A DNA stretch of 43,230 bases from a virus. A program made the position numbers and the translations under genes. Under the pieces are notes generated by a model that saw only the letters and a list, made by a program, of their open reading frames with translations, was not told where the DNA came from and made no database searches. This document shows, piece after piece, positions 8,248-17,362 of the stretch; the stretch's first letter is position 1, and each line of letters opens with the position of its first letter. Where the stretch lies: IMG/VR virus record IMGVR_UViG_3300030099_002102, positions 1 through 43,230 of that record. One strand, given 5' to 3'.

Positions 8248-11040
8248 TTAAATTTCTATTGCAGCATCTACAATTATAGAACCAATAGATTCTACAGCAT
8301 CGCCTTTTACTTGTAAATTATACAAAGCTCTTTGTTGTGCAGCATTTAAATTCATTTTAGCTATTTCATGTGCATACTGTCTATCTGTCATACCTGAAGT
8401 AAATAACCAACCTGCTTCATCTCTATATTGTTGCCATAAATTATTTAAAGCACTTTGATTTATACCTAAAACATTTAATGCATTTTGCCTATTAGCTTCA
8501 TTTTGTATTGCAGTGTTTTGTGTATTTATTTGCCTACGCCAAGCTGCATTAGACTGATTAATCTGTGCTTGCATTGTAGAATTAAATTTTTCTCTATTAT
8601 CTATTAATGATGCATTAAATCTTGAATGAGCATTGGTTTGATCTACGTTAAACTCTTTCATAGAGGCTACTCTATTTGCATTTTGTTGAGCTACAGAAGC
8701 CCCTAACTGTGCAAAAAATTCATCTACTTGATTTTCACTAGTAGCATTAAATTGTTGTCTAGCATTGTCTGCTGCAGCATCTGTAAACAATGCATTAATT
8801 CTAGATTGGTAACTTAAAACTTCACCCTGTTGTTTGTTTGAAAGGTTTGCCATATCCATATTTAAAAAGTTTTGAGCATTTACTACTTGTGCTTGTTGTC
8901 TGTTATTTAAATTAGCCATATCCATACTTGCATATGTTGCAGCATTTTGTAAAGCCATTTTCATTTCAGAGTCTAAGTTTGCTAAAGTCATGTTTTGCAT
9001 AAGCTGTGAGTTATTTAAATTACGTTGTTGTTCTTCATTAAACGTTAGATTGTTTACTTCAGCTACTCTAGCAGCATTTACAACAGCTCTTTGTTGATCA
9101 TTACTAAGTTCTTGCCCTGTAAGTGCAGCATCTATTTGTGCTTTAGACAACTCTCTTTGTTGTTTAAATGACATGTTAGACATAGACACTTGCATATTAT
9201 TTATAGAATCTTGCATAATTCCTTGCTGTTCATTATTAAGGTTAATACCTTCTATTTCAGCATATCTTGTAGCATTTACTATTTGTCTTTGTTGTTCAAA
9301 TCCTAACTCTCTTTCTTGTAAAGAAGCTCTTAACTGTGCATTAGCTAAAGAAGCCTGTTGCATGTTAGAAAGACTTTGAGATTGTAACTTGTAACTGTTA
9401 GTAGAATTAGATAAAGCTTCTTGTTGTCTTGCATTTAGATCAGCTAAACCTATTTTTAAAGCAGCAGCTTGATTAGCCAAAGCAACTTTCTGTTTATTAT
9501 TTATATTAGTAAGATTTATTTCTCTAAATATTTGAGCATCCTGTGCAGCTATAGGTAAAGAAGACTCCATTGCAGCTTGCATAATTGCAGCACCTGCCAT
9601 AGAACTTGCAGATAAACCTCTAGCAGCCATTTGTGCTTCAGCATTTCTTATTGCACCTGCAGCGTATGGTGGAACTTTACCATCAGCAAATTGTGCCATA
9701 AGGTTTGTTAGTTGCCCTTGTATAGTAGCCTCTACAGGTACTTCGGACATTTGTTGTGTTATAGCTTGAGCAGTAGCTCTAGTTTGTTCATCTTCACTAG
9801 ACTGTGCAGCTACCATTGTAGCATTATCTCTTAACTCTGCCATAACTTGTGCAGTGCCTTGGTTAGCAGTTCTAGGATCAATAGGTTGTACTATTTCATT
9901 TGTAGTTATAGAACGTGAAGCCGCATCTATTTTATCATTAAAGTTACCAGTAAAATCGCCTACAGTCGGTGTCTTTCTTCTATCTACACTAGCCATGTCT
10001 GTAGCAACAACACCTTCAGCTTTCTTCTGTTCTATGCTTTCTCTTTGTGGTGCTTGCCCAATAATAGATTCGCCTACAACTGGTCTACCTGTTATCTCAT
10101 CTACAGTATCTGTAAGTGTGTTTAGAGTCTGTGCATTTAAAGCTTGGTTTGTTACATCATTAATAGTATTTGTAGTGCTTGCTACGGTATCGGCATTGCT
10201 TTTAATTGTATAGCCTGCTGCTTGTAGGGCTTGAATTTGTTCGTCACTTATAATTTCTGTAGGTGCTAATTGTGTTGGTCCTAACTGTACGCCTGCAGTG
10301 GTTTCTAATTCACCTGTCTTTACTTCTATATCTGTAGGTTTTATTTTAGCTGTTTCAGGAAGATTAGGGTCGATACCTGTAAGTCCTGCCGTCTGATCAA
10401 ACTGATTTATTACATTTTCGAATCTAGTTTCAAGAGCAGCTTCGCCTGTACCTTGTCCTCCAGTACCCCCAGTGCCTCCAGTACCTCCAGTTACAGTATC
10501 ATTACCTGCACCACCAGTGATAGTATCGTTACCTGCACCACCAGTGATAGTATTATCTGAAGTGCCTGCTGCACCGTCAGGACCGAGTGTAGTATTACCT
10601 CGTAGTATTCTTGTATCTGCTGCATTAACTTTACCATCAGCATTTAAGTCTACCGTAGCGTTTGGACCAAAAACATCTTTAGATGCATTTAATGCAGCTA
10701 AGTCACTTTTATCTATTGCTAAAGTAGAGTTTTCAGTAGGTATACCTGCCTGTGTTGTTTGAGTAAGAAAGTCTGTAGTTCCCTGAGCACCGACACCTGT
10801 GTCCATTGCGGTAGATACTTGCCCTTGAGGAGTAATAAATTGAGAAGGTATAGTATCATTACCTGCACCACCAGTTAAAGTAACATTAGGAGTTACAGGT
10901 CCAGGAGGCTGATTAATTTGATACTGCTTAACCATATCTGTTATCTGAGATTGAGTTAAACCACCAAGAAACATGTTTTGCCTAGCTAAGGCTCCTGCTC
11001 TCATTTGTTTTTCTTTATCTGTTAATGGTACTTTAGGCAT
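8248..11040 (-). CDS. 930-aa Ala/Asn/Gln-rich virion protein with RTX and dockerin-like calcium motifs
   Basis: 930 aa in three parts. Residues 1-200 carry GGAGNDT at 57-63 and two consecutive RTX-type nonapeptides at about 167-184 followed by a GGTGGTGG linker. A dockerin-like calcium loop, DLNADGKVNAADTRILRG, lies at 131-148, with a degenerate partner (IDKSDLAALNA) at 109-119. Residues 200-430 are a plain soluble region. Residues 430-900 are a very long helical region of near-repeats built on [LN]-N-x-[EK]-QQ-[RQ]-x-V-x-N-A, that is, Asn/Gln/Ala-rich coiled-coil repeats without hydrophobic membrane segments. RTX and dockerin loops are known calcium-binding motifs; their use here in a phage structural protein is inference. 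Likely a fibrous or scaffolding-like tail/virion component. SD AAAAAT is weak, but the ATG follows the upstream small gene by 10 bp. Confidence 0.82.
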   Translation of the reverse strand: MPKVPLTDKEKQMRAGALARQNMFLGGLTQSQITDMVKQYQINQPPGPVTPNVTLTGGAGNDTIPSQFITPQGQVSTAMDTGVGAQGTTDFLTQTTQAGIPTENSTLAIDKSDLAALNASKDVFGPNATVDLNADGKVNAADTRILRGNTTLGPDGAAGTSDNTITGGAGNDTITGGAGNDTVTGGTGGTGGTGGQGTGEAALETRFENVINQFDQTAGLTGIDPNLPETAKIKPTDIEVKTGELETTAGVQLGPTQLAPTEIISDEQIQALQAAGYTIKSNADTVASTTNTINDVTNQALNAQTLNTLTDTVDEITGRPVVGESIIGQAPQRESIEQKKAEGVVATDMASVDRRKTPTVGDFTGNFNDKIDAASRSITTNEIVQPIDPRTANQGTAQVMAELRDNATMVAAQSSEDEQTRATAQAITQQMSEVPVEATIQGQLTNLMAQFADGKVPPYAAGAIRNAEAQMAARGLSASSMAGAAIMQAAMESSLPIAAQDAQIFREINLTNINNKQKVALANQAAALKIGLADLNARQQEALSNSTNSYKLQSQSLSNMQQASLANAQLRASLQERELGFEQQRQIVNATRYAEIEGINLNNEQQGIMQDSINNMQVSMSNMSFKQQRELSKAQIDAALTGQELSNDQQRAVVNAARVAEVNNLTFNEEQQRNLNNSQLMQNMTLANLDSEMKMALQNAATYASMDMANLNNRQQAQVVNAQNFLNMDMANLSNKQQGEVLSYQSRINALFTDAAADNARQQFNATSENQVDEFFAQLGASVAQQNANRVASMKEFNVDQTNAHSRFNASLIDNREKFNSTMQAQINQSNAAWRRQINTQNTAIQNEANRQNALNVLGINQSALNNLWQQYRDEAGWLFTSGMTDRQYAHEIAKMNLNAAQQRALYNLQVKGDAVESIGSIIVDAAIEI

Positions 11041-11050
11041 ATTTTTCTCT

Positions 11051-11218
11051 CTAGCTCATTATAATTTTTATTAGCAAACCTATTACAGAAACACTAGCTC
11101 CTATAAGTATAGCTTCTATTCTGTACAGTCTTTTATCTATTGCTTCATATCTACTTGTACATGCATCTACATGATCGTCTATTTTTTGGTTTACTATACT
11201 TGCAGTGGTTTTAGGCAT
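11051..11218 (-). CDS. 55-aa small protein: coiled coil plus one C-terminal membrane helix (XhlA-like layout)
   Basis: An ORF of 55 aa that fills the gap between two larger genes. It begins MPKTTASIVNQKIDDHVDA, has a charged heptad-like helix (residues 10-36) and then one hydrophobic segment (about residues 37-53, ILIGASVSVIGLLIKII). The ATG is preceded by a very good ribosome site (AAGGAG with a 5-nt spacer). This layout, soluble helix then single membrane anchor, is that of XhlA/holin-accessory proteins and of some phage small membrane proteins. No sequence match is claimed. Placed between tail-fibre-side genes, it may belong to lysis or to the virion. Confidence 0.75.
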   Translation of the reverse strand: MPKTTASIVNQKIDDHVDACTSRYEAIDKRLYRIEAILIGASVSVIGLLIKIIMS

Positions 11219-11231
11219 GTTTGCTCCTTAG

Positions 11232-11687
11232 TTATATTTGTATTACATTAGCCATAATACTATGACTTGCAGCACTTGTTGATGCAGTTCCTCTAGTGCA
11301 ACCTGTAAGATTTGTTCCATCTACTCCAGTATAAGTAATTTTTTCATCACCTATTTGTACAGTACCAGATGTTGTAAATGGGTTTGAATTACCTACATTA
11401 ATAGTCGTTACAGAGTCATTAATATCAGCTTTTAAAAATCTTTCACCTTTAAAATTTGTATTAGCTGACCATGAAGAGCCATCATATTTGTATTTATCAC
11501 CGAACCAATCTGATTTAGCCTCTACGCCTGTGTGTAGTGTTACATTACTTGAATTGCAATCTGCAATAGTTAATTCAACTGTGTCACCCTCACTTACAGT
11601 AGTTTGTGTAGAAGTAACATTTATTGTTTTACTATCTGAAAAATAGTGCATACTTATGTTATTTTCTTTCCATGTTAATGTTTGCAT
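11232..11687 (-). CDS. 151-aa beta-rich tail-associated protein
   Basis: 151 aa, rich in T, S, G, N with alternating strands, no membrane segment. Residues 90-140 contain a module of the type SVTTINVGNSNPF...GTVQIGDEKITYTGVDGTNLTGCTRG, a pattern common in phage tail and adhesin proteins (a small beta module presenting a CTRG loop). It lies 17 bp downstream of the tail-fibre gene and 13 bp upstream of the small membrane protein. Probable tail-fibre accessory or receptor-side protein; alternatively a small head decoration protein. Family recall is from memory and not checked. Confidence 0.75.
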   Translation of the reverse strand: MQTLTWKENNISMHYFSDSKTINVTSTQTTVSEGDTVELTIADCNSSNVTLHTGVEAKSDWFGDKYKYDGSSWSANTNFKGERFLKADINDSVTTINVGNSNPFTTSGTVQIGDEKITYTGVDGTNLTGCTRGTASTSAASHSIMANVIQI

Positions 11688-11704
11688 TGTTCTATTCCTT
11701 TATT

Positions 11705-14700
11705 TTATGCCGAAGCACCACCTGTTCCTGTTACTAATATTTTATCAGCAGCTATAGCTTTACCAACAAGTGCTTTAGAAGAACCTGCAGAAGTTTCTAA
11801 ATTGTTATTAGTTTCAAGATAATATGTAGTGCCTATAGTTAAACTTGATTGGTTGTCACCTACGCTACCTAACATAGCAACTTTAGCAGTTCCACCATCA
11901 GATACTGAATTTGTAGATATGCCTATAAAATCTAAATTATTACTGTCGGTAGATAATTGTCTTACCACCATTTTACCTGGATTGTCAGTATCATCACTTT
12001 TATAAAATACAGGTGTAGCATTACCTGAAGGCATTGATGTTGTTGTGTTTATAACAAAAGGGGTAATATTAGCGTAGCTTACACCTAGTAGAGCTCTATC
12101 AGAACCTTTTGCAAAACTGTTACCATTAAAACTAATTTCATTAGAGTACATATAATTACTTATATCTCCATTTTCATACACAGCTAAAAACTTTTTAGCA
12201 CTTGCATTATAACCTATTCCTGCACTTGGATAATTTGTAATATTATCATTAACTACAGAAGCACTTATAGTTGCAGAGGGGTCAGTACCAAGTGCACTAT
12301 TGCTCATACTCACACCTGCACATTCTAAATCATTGTTACCACTATTTCTAAAAGCAACTGCAAACAATTTAGAATCTTCACTGTCATACGGTATAGGTAC
12401 TGATAGCTGACCTTCAGCTTGCTCTCCAAGAAGAGTGCAACTAGTTGACTTAACAGTTAATGCACCTGAACCAGAGGCTTTATCTACTACACCTGCTCCT
12501 GAGTTACCACTATGGTCATAAGCAAGGGAAAGACATTTTACATGATGTGAATTATCATAGTCTATATATGAAAATAAAATTTTGTTATATTGAGTATCAA
12601 TTCCTACTTGTGCTTGATAAACCTCACCACCATTTCCACTTATTATACCTTCCCAAGAATTATTACTATTAGAAGGTAAATTTTGCACATCATTATCAGT
12701 GCCACCACGAACAGTGATAACATGAGTAGCAACACCATAACTATCAGTACTACCTAAAGAACCTCCACCAGAACCTATAGCCATGTAACAAATTCTACCT
12801 GTTCCTTTATTGCTACTGGTGGTTGAACTACCACTAATTGAACCAACATCTTCTAAAGAGAAAAATATTTCTCCTTGAAATGTATTTAAATCTAAAAGTA
12901 ATGCAGGACTTGTCCAACTAATACTTGTGCCTGAAAGAGTACCTATACAATATTTTTGTTTGTTGCTGTCAGCATCGTCATTATATTTAAAAAATATTCT
13001 ATCAATACTTGGAAGATATATTGCGGATATTCTACTTTGATAACCCCCTGATGTATCAACTACTTTTCCTTCACTGCCAAAACTAGCAGTACCGTTTGAC
13101 GCAATAGTTACTACTTTATAATATAAATCTCTATTGTCACTGTCTTGATTCCATCTATAAAACAGCACTATTTTACCAGTATCAGCTATTTTACATGCTC
13201 TATATATAAATCTAGCAGTACCGAAAGTTTCTACTTCACCTTGCAACGAACCAGATGTCCCTGCTGCAGCAGTAGCTTTTACTTTACCTGCACTTGTTAG
13301 AGCAACTGTGTTACCTGCTGATATTGAACCATCTGCTACCATGTCAACAGTAGTGCCACCCCCATCAGCCCAAGATAAATTATTAGAACCATCTGTTTTA
13401 AGAACTTGATCTGCAGTTCCATCGGCATTAGGTAATACCCATACTTCATTAGAAGCTATAGCATCTGGAGCTTTAAAACCTACATAGTTTGCACCATTAG
13501 CTGCAAGTTCTTGAAATTTTAATTCTGTAGTATTACCTGAACTAGAACCATGTGGAGCAAGAGCAACACCATTTGCAGCTACAATAGCTGTAGTATCATT
13601 ACCATCTTCATCATATTCTATACTAAAATCTTGATCTGATCCAAGATAAATTTTCTTATCATCTGCAATATATAAGTCACCCCATTCAAGAGATGTACTA
13701 CCTATATCAGCACCACCTGAAGTATCAGGTACAATAGAAGTTTCTGCTGTAAATGTATTTGTTCTAATTCCAGAAGTGCCATTATCAATAGCACCAAAAC
13801 CTGAAGTTATAGAGCCCCCATCTAATGCTCCTGTAGATGTAATATTAGTTTGTGCTGCAGTAGACAATGTTCCTGCTAAAGTTCCACCAGTTACTGTACC
13901 TGTAGTAGTAATAGCAGAAGAACCTACATCTATAGCACCAAAATTAGATGATATAGAACCACCATCTAAAGCACCTACAGAAGTTATGTTTGTTTGTGCG
14001 GCAGTTGTTAATGTACCTGCAATGTTACCAAAAACTACATTACCTGCTGTGCCACTAAATACTTCTGAAGAGTTTGTAGCATCTGGTATAAATGTAAATG
14101 CACTTGCAGAATCATCATAGCCAAAAAAGCCTACTTTAGCTGCAGAACCATTATGGTATCTAAACTCAATACCTCTATCTTTGTTATCATCAGAACCTGG
14201 AGCAGTATCACCACCTAATGTAAAGATAGGATCATCTATAGTTACTGTAGTTGAATTTACTGTTGTCGTAGTTCCATTTACTGTAAGATCACCTGCTACC
14301 GCAACATTAGCACCATCAAATGTTAAAGCAGTAGTAGTGCCTGATTTAATAATTAAATTACCAGAAGTATTTGTAGCACTACCAAATGTTGTGCCTCCAT
14401 CTTTAAAGAATATATCTCCCCCATCTGCATCTAATATAATATCTGTTGTAGCATCTAAAGTTAAATCACCACCAGAGTCTATTTCTGCTATTACAGGAGT
14501 TGTTAATGTTTTATTTGTTAAAGTGTCTGTAGTAGTTTTACCTACTAAAGTATCTGTCGTAGCAGGTAAAGTTAAAGTTATATTACCACTAAAATCTGAG
14601 TGTGCAGGAGCTTGTAGCTGTGCATAGTGTGCATTACTAACTTCACAATAAAATCTTACATAAGATTGAGCACCAGAATTTTTAATTGATATAGCACCTG

Positions 14701-15832
14701 ATTGCATATCAATACCATTAGAACCATCTATTCTTACAACACCAGAACCATTTGGTGTAAGAGCTATGTTACCATTAGATGTAGAAACTAAACCATTACC
14801 ATTTACATCTAAATCTCCACCTAGTTGTGGAGTAGAATCTTCTGCAACATTAGCTATACCAGAAGATGTAGCAAGACCTGATACCAATGTGCTTCTTGTT
14901 ATTTTTTTTAATCCACCACCAGAAGTATCTACAGCTAATAAAACATCATCATTAGCCACACTACTTATTTCAGATAAATCACCTACTGCTGTAGGATTAT
15001 AATTTGTACCATCAGCAATAAGTAAATTACCTGCAGTGTTAGTAGCCATAGTAAGATCATCACCAGATATAGTAAGATCACCTGCAATAGTTAAGTTTCT
15101 TATACCAGTTAAGTCTTTGTTTGAGTCAACTATAACAGCTTTTGATGCTGAAACTGTACCTGGAGTTATACCGTCAACTAAATTTAATTCTGCTGTAGTA
15201 GACGTAACACCATCTAATATATTTAGTTCTGCAGTAGTAGAAGTTACACCATCAAGTATGTTAAGTTCTGCTGTTGTAGAAGTTACACCATCTAAAATGT
15301 TTAATTCTGTTGCTGTTGCTGTAACACCATCAAGTATATTTAACTCTGCACCTGTAGCAGTTATTGTAGTGCCACCTAAAGTTAAAGAACCTGATATGTC
15401 TACATTACCATTTATATCTACAGTAGTAGCAGCTATTTGTATTTCTGTATCAGCAACTAAATCTAACTGCCCATCAGTAGAAGAGTTAATGTATATTGCA
15501 GTGTCTCTAAATTGTATTTTTTCTGTAGTGCTTAGTAGTAGATCATCAGAAAACTGAAAATAATCTTCATCTTCCATCCAAGTAATAACACCATCATTTG
15601 AATTAGCATTAAATGTAACAGCTATATCGGTATCTGCACCTGTACCCATACTAATAGTATTACTAAATAATGTAGATATAGGACCACCATCACCTGCTGT
15701 GCTACCATCATGTTTGTGACCTGTACTTACGTTAAAAGCTGCTAATATAGCATTAAACTCATTATTAGTATGAGCTGCTGTAATTGTATCTCCTGTAGTA
15801 TAAGTTGATTGTCTTGCTGAATAACCTGCCAT
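11705..15832 (-). CDS. Tail fibre protein with ELNILDGVT repeats (1375 aa)
   Basis: 1375 aa, Gly/Thr/Ser/Asp-rich. Five tandem 14-residue units of the type ELNILDGVTSTTA lie near residues 160-230, a signature seen in many marine phage (notably cyanophage) tail fibres. Further on are repeated TLPATTDTLVGK / TDTLTNKTLTTPV segments and two copies of a TNIT-S-GALDGGSI-FGAID unit, all typical of trimeric fibrous shafts. The last 450 residues are a more complex, non-repeated part (probable receptor-binding head). I do not see an S74 intramolecular chaperone motif at the C-terminus. The gene is 3 bp after the 508-aa tail gene. Host-recognition role follows from the family. Confidence 0.88.
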   Translation of the reverse strand: MAGYSARQSTYTTGDTITAAHTNNEFNAILAAFNVSTGHKHDGSTAGDGGPISTLFSNTISMGTGADTDIAVTFNANSNDGVITWMEDEDYFQFSDDLLLSTTEKIQFRDTAIYINSSTDGQLDLVADTEIQIAATTVDINGNVDISGSLTLGGTTITATGAELNILDGVTATATELNILDGVTSTTAELNILDGVTSTTAELNILDGVTSTTAELNLVDGITPGTVSASKAVIVDSNKDLTGIRNLTIAGDLTISGDDLTMATNTAGNLLIADGTNYNPTAVGDLSEISSVANDDVLLAVDTSGGGLKKITRSTLVSGLATSSGIANVAEDSTPQLGGDLDVNGNGLVSTSNGNIALTPNGSGVVRIDGSNGIDMQSGAISIKNSGAQSYVRFYCEVSNAHYAQLQAPAHSDFSGNITLTLPATTDTLVGKTTTDTLTNKTLTTPVIAEIDSGGDLTLDATTDIILDADGGDIFFKDGGTTFGSATNTSGNLIIKSGTTTALTFDGANVAVAGDLTVNGTTTTVNSTTVTIDDPIFTLGGDTAPGSDDNKDRGIEFRYHNGSAAKVGFFGYDDSASAFTFIPDATNSSEVFSGTAGNVVFGNIAGTLTTAAQTNITSVGALDGGSISSNFGAIDVGSSAITTTGTVTGGTLAGTLSTAAQTNITSTGALDGGSITSGFGAIDNGTSGIRTNTFTAETSIVPDTSGGADIGSTSLEWGDLYIADDKKIYLGSDQDFSIEYDEDGNDTTAIVAANGVALAPHGSSSGNTTELKFQELAANGANYVGFKAPDAIASNEVWVLPNADGTADQVLKTDGSNNLSWADGGGTTVDMVADGSISAGNTVALTSAGKVKATAAAGTSGSLQGEVETFGTARFIYRACKIADTGKIVLFYRWNQDSDNRDLYYKVVTIASNGTASFGSEGKVVDTSGGYQSRISAIYLPSIDRIFFKYNDDADSNKQKYCIGTLSGTSISWTSPALLLDLNTFQGEIFFSLEDVGSISGSSTTSSNKGTGRICYMAIGSGGGSLGSTDSYGVATHVITVRGGTDNDVQNLPSNSNNSWEGIISGNGGEVYQAQVGIDTQYNKILFSYIDYDNSHHVKCLSLAYDHSGNSGAGVVDKASGSGALTVKSTSCTLLGEQAEGQLSVPIPYDSEDSKLFAVAFRNSGNNDLECAGVSMSNSALGTDPSATISASVVNDNITNYPSAGIGYNASAKKFLAVYENGDISNYMYSNEISFNGNSFAKGSDRALLGVSYANITPFVINTTTSMPSGNATPVFYKSDDTDNPGKMVVRQLSTDSNNLDFIGISTNSVSDGGTAKVAMLGSVGDNQSSLTIGTTYYLETNNNLETSAGSSKALVGKAIAADKILVTGTGGASA
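15178..15360 (-). repeat. 42-bp tandem repeats inside the tail fibre gene
   Basis: About four to five imperfect 42-bp units encoding the 14-aa ELNILDGVT-type repeat. Copies differ mostly at third codon positions, so the protein repeat is kept by selection while DNA identity has decayed, which would limit unequal recombination. Confidence 0.8.
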
Positions 15833-15835
15833 TGC

Positions 15836-17362
15836 TTATCTCCTACCTGCTGCTGCAAATTCTAAACTAAAACCTCTTAGTGAATAAGGTGCTGAGGTTT
15901 CATTTTGTTTTTCTGTAAATTGGACTGCTACTGCAAATCCTGAACCTGTTATAGGTTGTCTAACTAGTATAAATTCTGCACCACCATATATTGAACTTCC
16001 ATATGTTGCTGATCCATATAATGCTAAATCTGCTATTTCTGTAAATGGTATACTGTTTGGATTTAGTACATCTTGTGAACCAAAATCATATTCTAAACCT
16101 AAGTTAGTAGTTAGCTCACCTTCTGGTCTATAATTTAATATTACTCTGTGAAATCTTTTTCTAATACCAGGGTCGCCCATAGTTAAGTGTGCTGATTTAA
16201 ATCTAGCTTCTAAACTTATTGTATCATTAGAAGCATTTGTAAAAGTATTACCAGATTCTTGTTTATATACATAACCATCATAACCACCATGCACTATAGT
16301 TTCTACATCATTTATATAATTACTATCTGCACAGTTAGGTTTTATTCCTCTTATATCAGAATACTCCCACCTATCGCCTTTAAATACAGCTATAACTCCT
16401 TTACAATCTGCTTCAGCACCTTGATCTGCAAAAAATATTCTATATTGTGTTTTAGCTTTTATAACTACAGAGTTTATTTTATCTGCTACAGTGCTAAAAT
16501 TTAATTCTGTAAATCTTCTTTGTATAGGTCTAGATATAACACCTAACTCTACATCACCAATTTTTTCTGTACCTGCAATAGTTCTTAAACCATCGGCAGC
16601 TAAAAAAATAATATCACCGCCTACTTCTTGTATGCTTTGCGGTGCAATACATCCTACATTAGTTGTAACTGGTTGCATTTGAAAGTCTGATATACTGTTT
16701 CCTACTATTCTAAATATTGCATTATCACAAAACACATAAAGTTGTTCTCTAAATACTTTTAATCCTGTTATATTACCTGTTACAGATATAGAACCTGCAC
16801 CTTTAGCAGCACTAAACTCTCCCTCTGCATATGGGGCAGAGAATATTACTTTTTGTGGTGTAGCAGACATGCCTGCATAAAAAGCATGATTTCTAAATAT
16901 CTTTACAAACTTAGGGTTAGCAGGTGCTCCTGTGCCATTTATATCTGTTACTGAACTATTGTTGTAAGAAGATGCATTGTTAGCACCATCAGCCCATATT
17001 ATTTTATCTGTACCATCCATATTGTATGTATCAAAATCATATCTACCTGCACTAGTTCTACCAGAATCTATTTGTGTTATAGAACCATTAGATGTAGGCA
17101 CTCTAAATACTTCAGTACCTCTAGCAGCTATAACTTGATCTTTATATACAGCAGCCATAAGAATAGCACCTGTAGTGCTTCCAGATGTAATTTCATTTGT
17201 ATTAAATTTAGTAAAACCTGAAATACGCCTATACCCACCACCAATATCAGGTTCAAAATTTCTTAACTCCATAGCTTCTCCTGGCTCCATCTCAAACTGT
17301 GACTTGTTCAAGACTAAACCGCCTCTAAAATTAACTACAAATGGGTTCAACATATCTGCCAT
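15836..17362 (-). CDS. 508-aa tail protein, beta-propeller-like, stabilisation/tail-tube-B type
   Basis: 508 aa. The N-terminal segment (NFRGGLVLNKSQFEMEPGE...LRNFEPDIGGGYRRISGF) is the pattern of podovirus proteins annotated as phage stabilisation or tail tubular B-like proteins, which start by describing a bound strand and continue as repeated beta blades. The rest has many short strands with repeated GxI/V patterns (for example VISRPIQRRFTELN and DNAIFRIVGNSISDFQ), compatible with a propeller. It overlaps the tail adaptor gene by 1 bp and precedes the tail fibre by 3 bp, the order adaptor, tail tube, fibre expected in short-tailed phages. Assignment is by pattern and place; the exact family is not verified. 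Confidence 0.75.
   Translation of the reverse strand: MADMLNPFVVNFRGGLVLNKSQFEMEPGEAMELRNFEPDIGGGYRRISGFTKFNTNEITSGSTTGAILMAAVYKDQVIAARGTEVFRVPTSNGSITQIDSGRTSAGRYDFDTYNMDGTDKIIWADGANNASSYNNSSVTDINGTGAPANPKFVKIFRNHAFYAGMSATPQKVIFSAPYAEGEFSAAKGAGSISVTGNITGLKVFREQLYVFCDNAIFRIVGNSISDFQMQPVTTNVGCIAPQSIQEVGGDIIFLAADGLRTIAGTEKIGDVELGVISRPIQRRFTELNFSTVADKINSVVIKAKTQYRIFFADQGAEADCKGVIAVFKGDRWEYSDIRGIKPNCADSNYINDVETIVHGGYDGYVYKQESGNTFTNASNDTISLEARFKSAHLTMGDPGIRKRFHRVILNYRPEGELTTNLGLEYDFGSQDVLNPNSIPFTEIADLALYGSATYGSSIYGGAEFILVRQPITGSGFAVAVQFTEKQNETSAPYSLRGFSLEFAAAGRR

Noticed and set aside
13776-15557. Long plus-strand ORFs (114-173 aa) opposite the tail fibre
   Set aside because: Mirror of the repetitive fibre gene; Val/Ser/Pro-rich shadows without ribosome sites.
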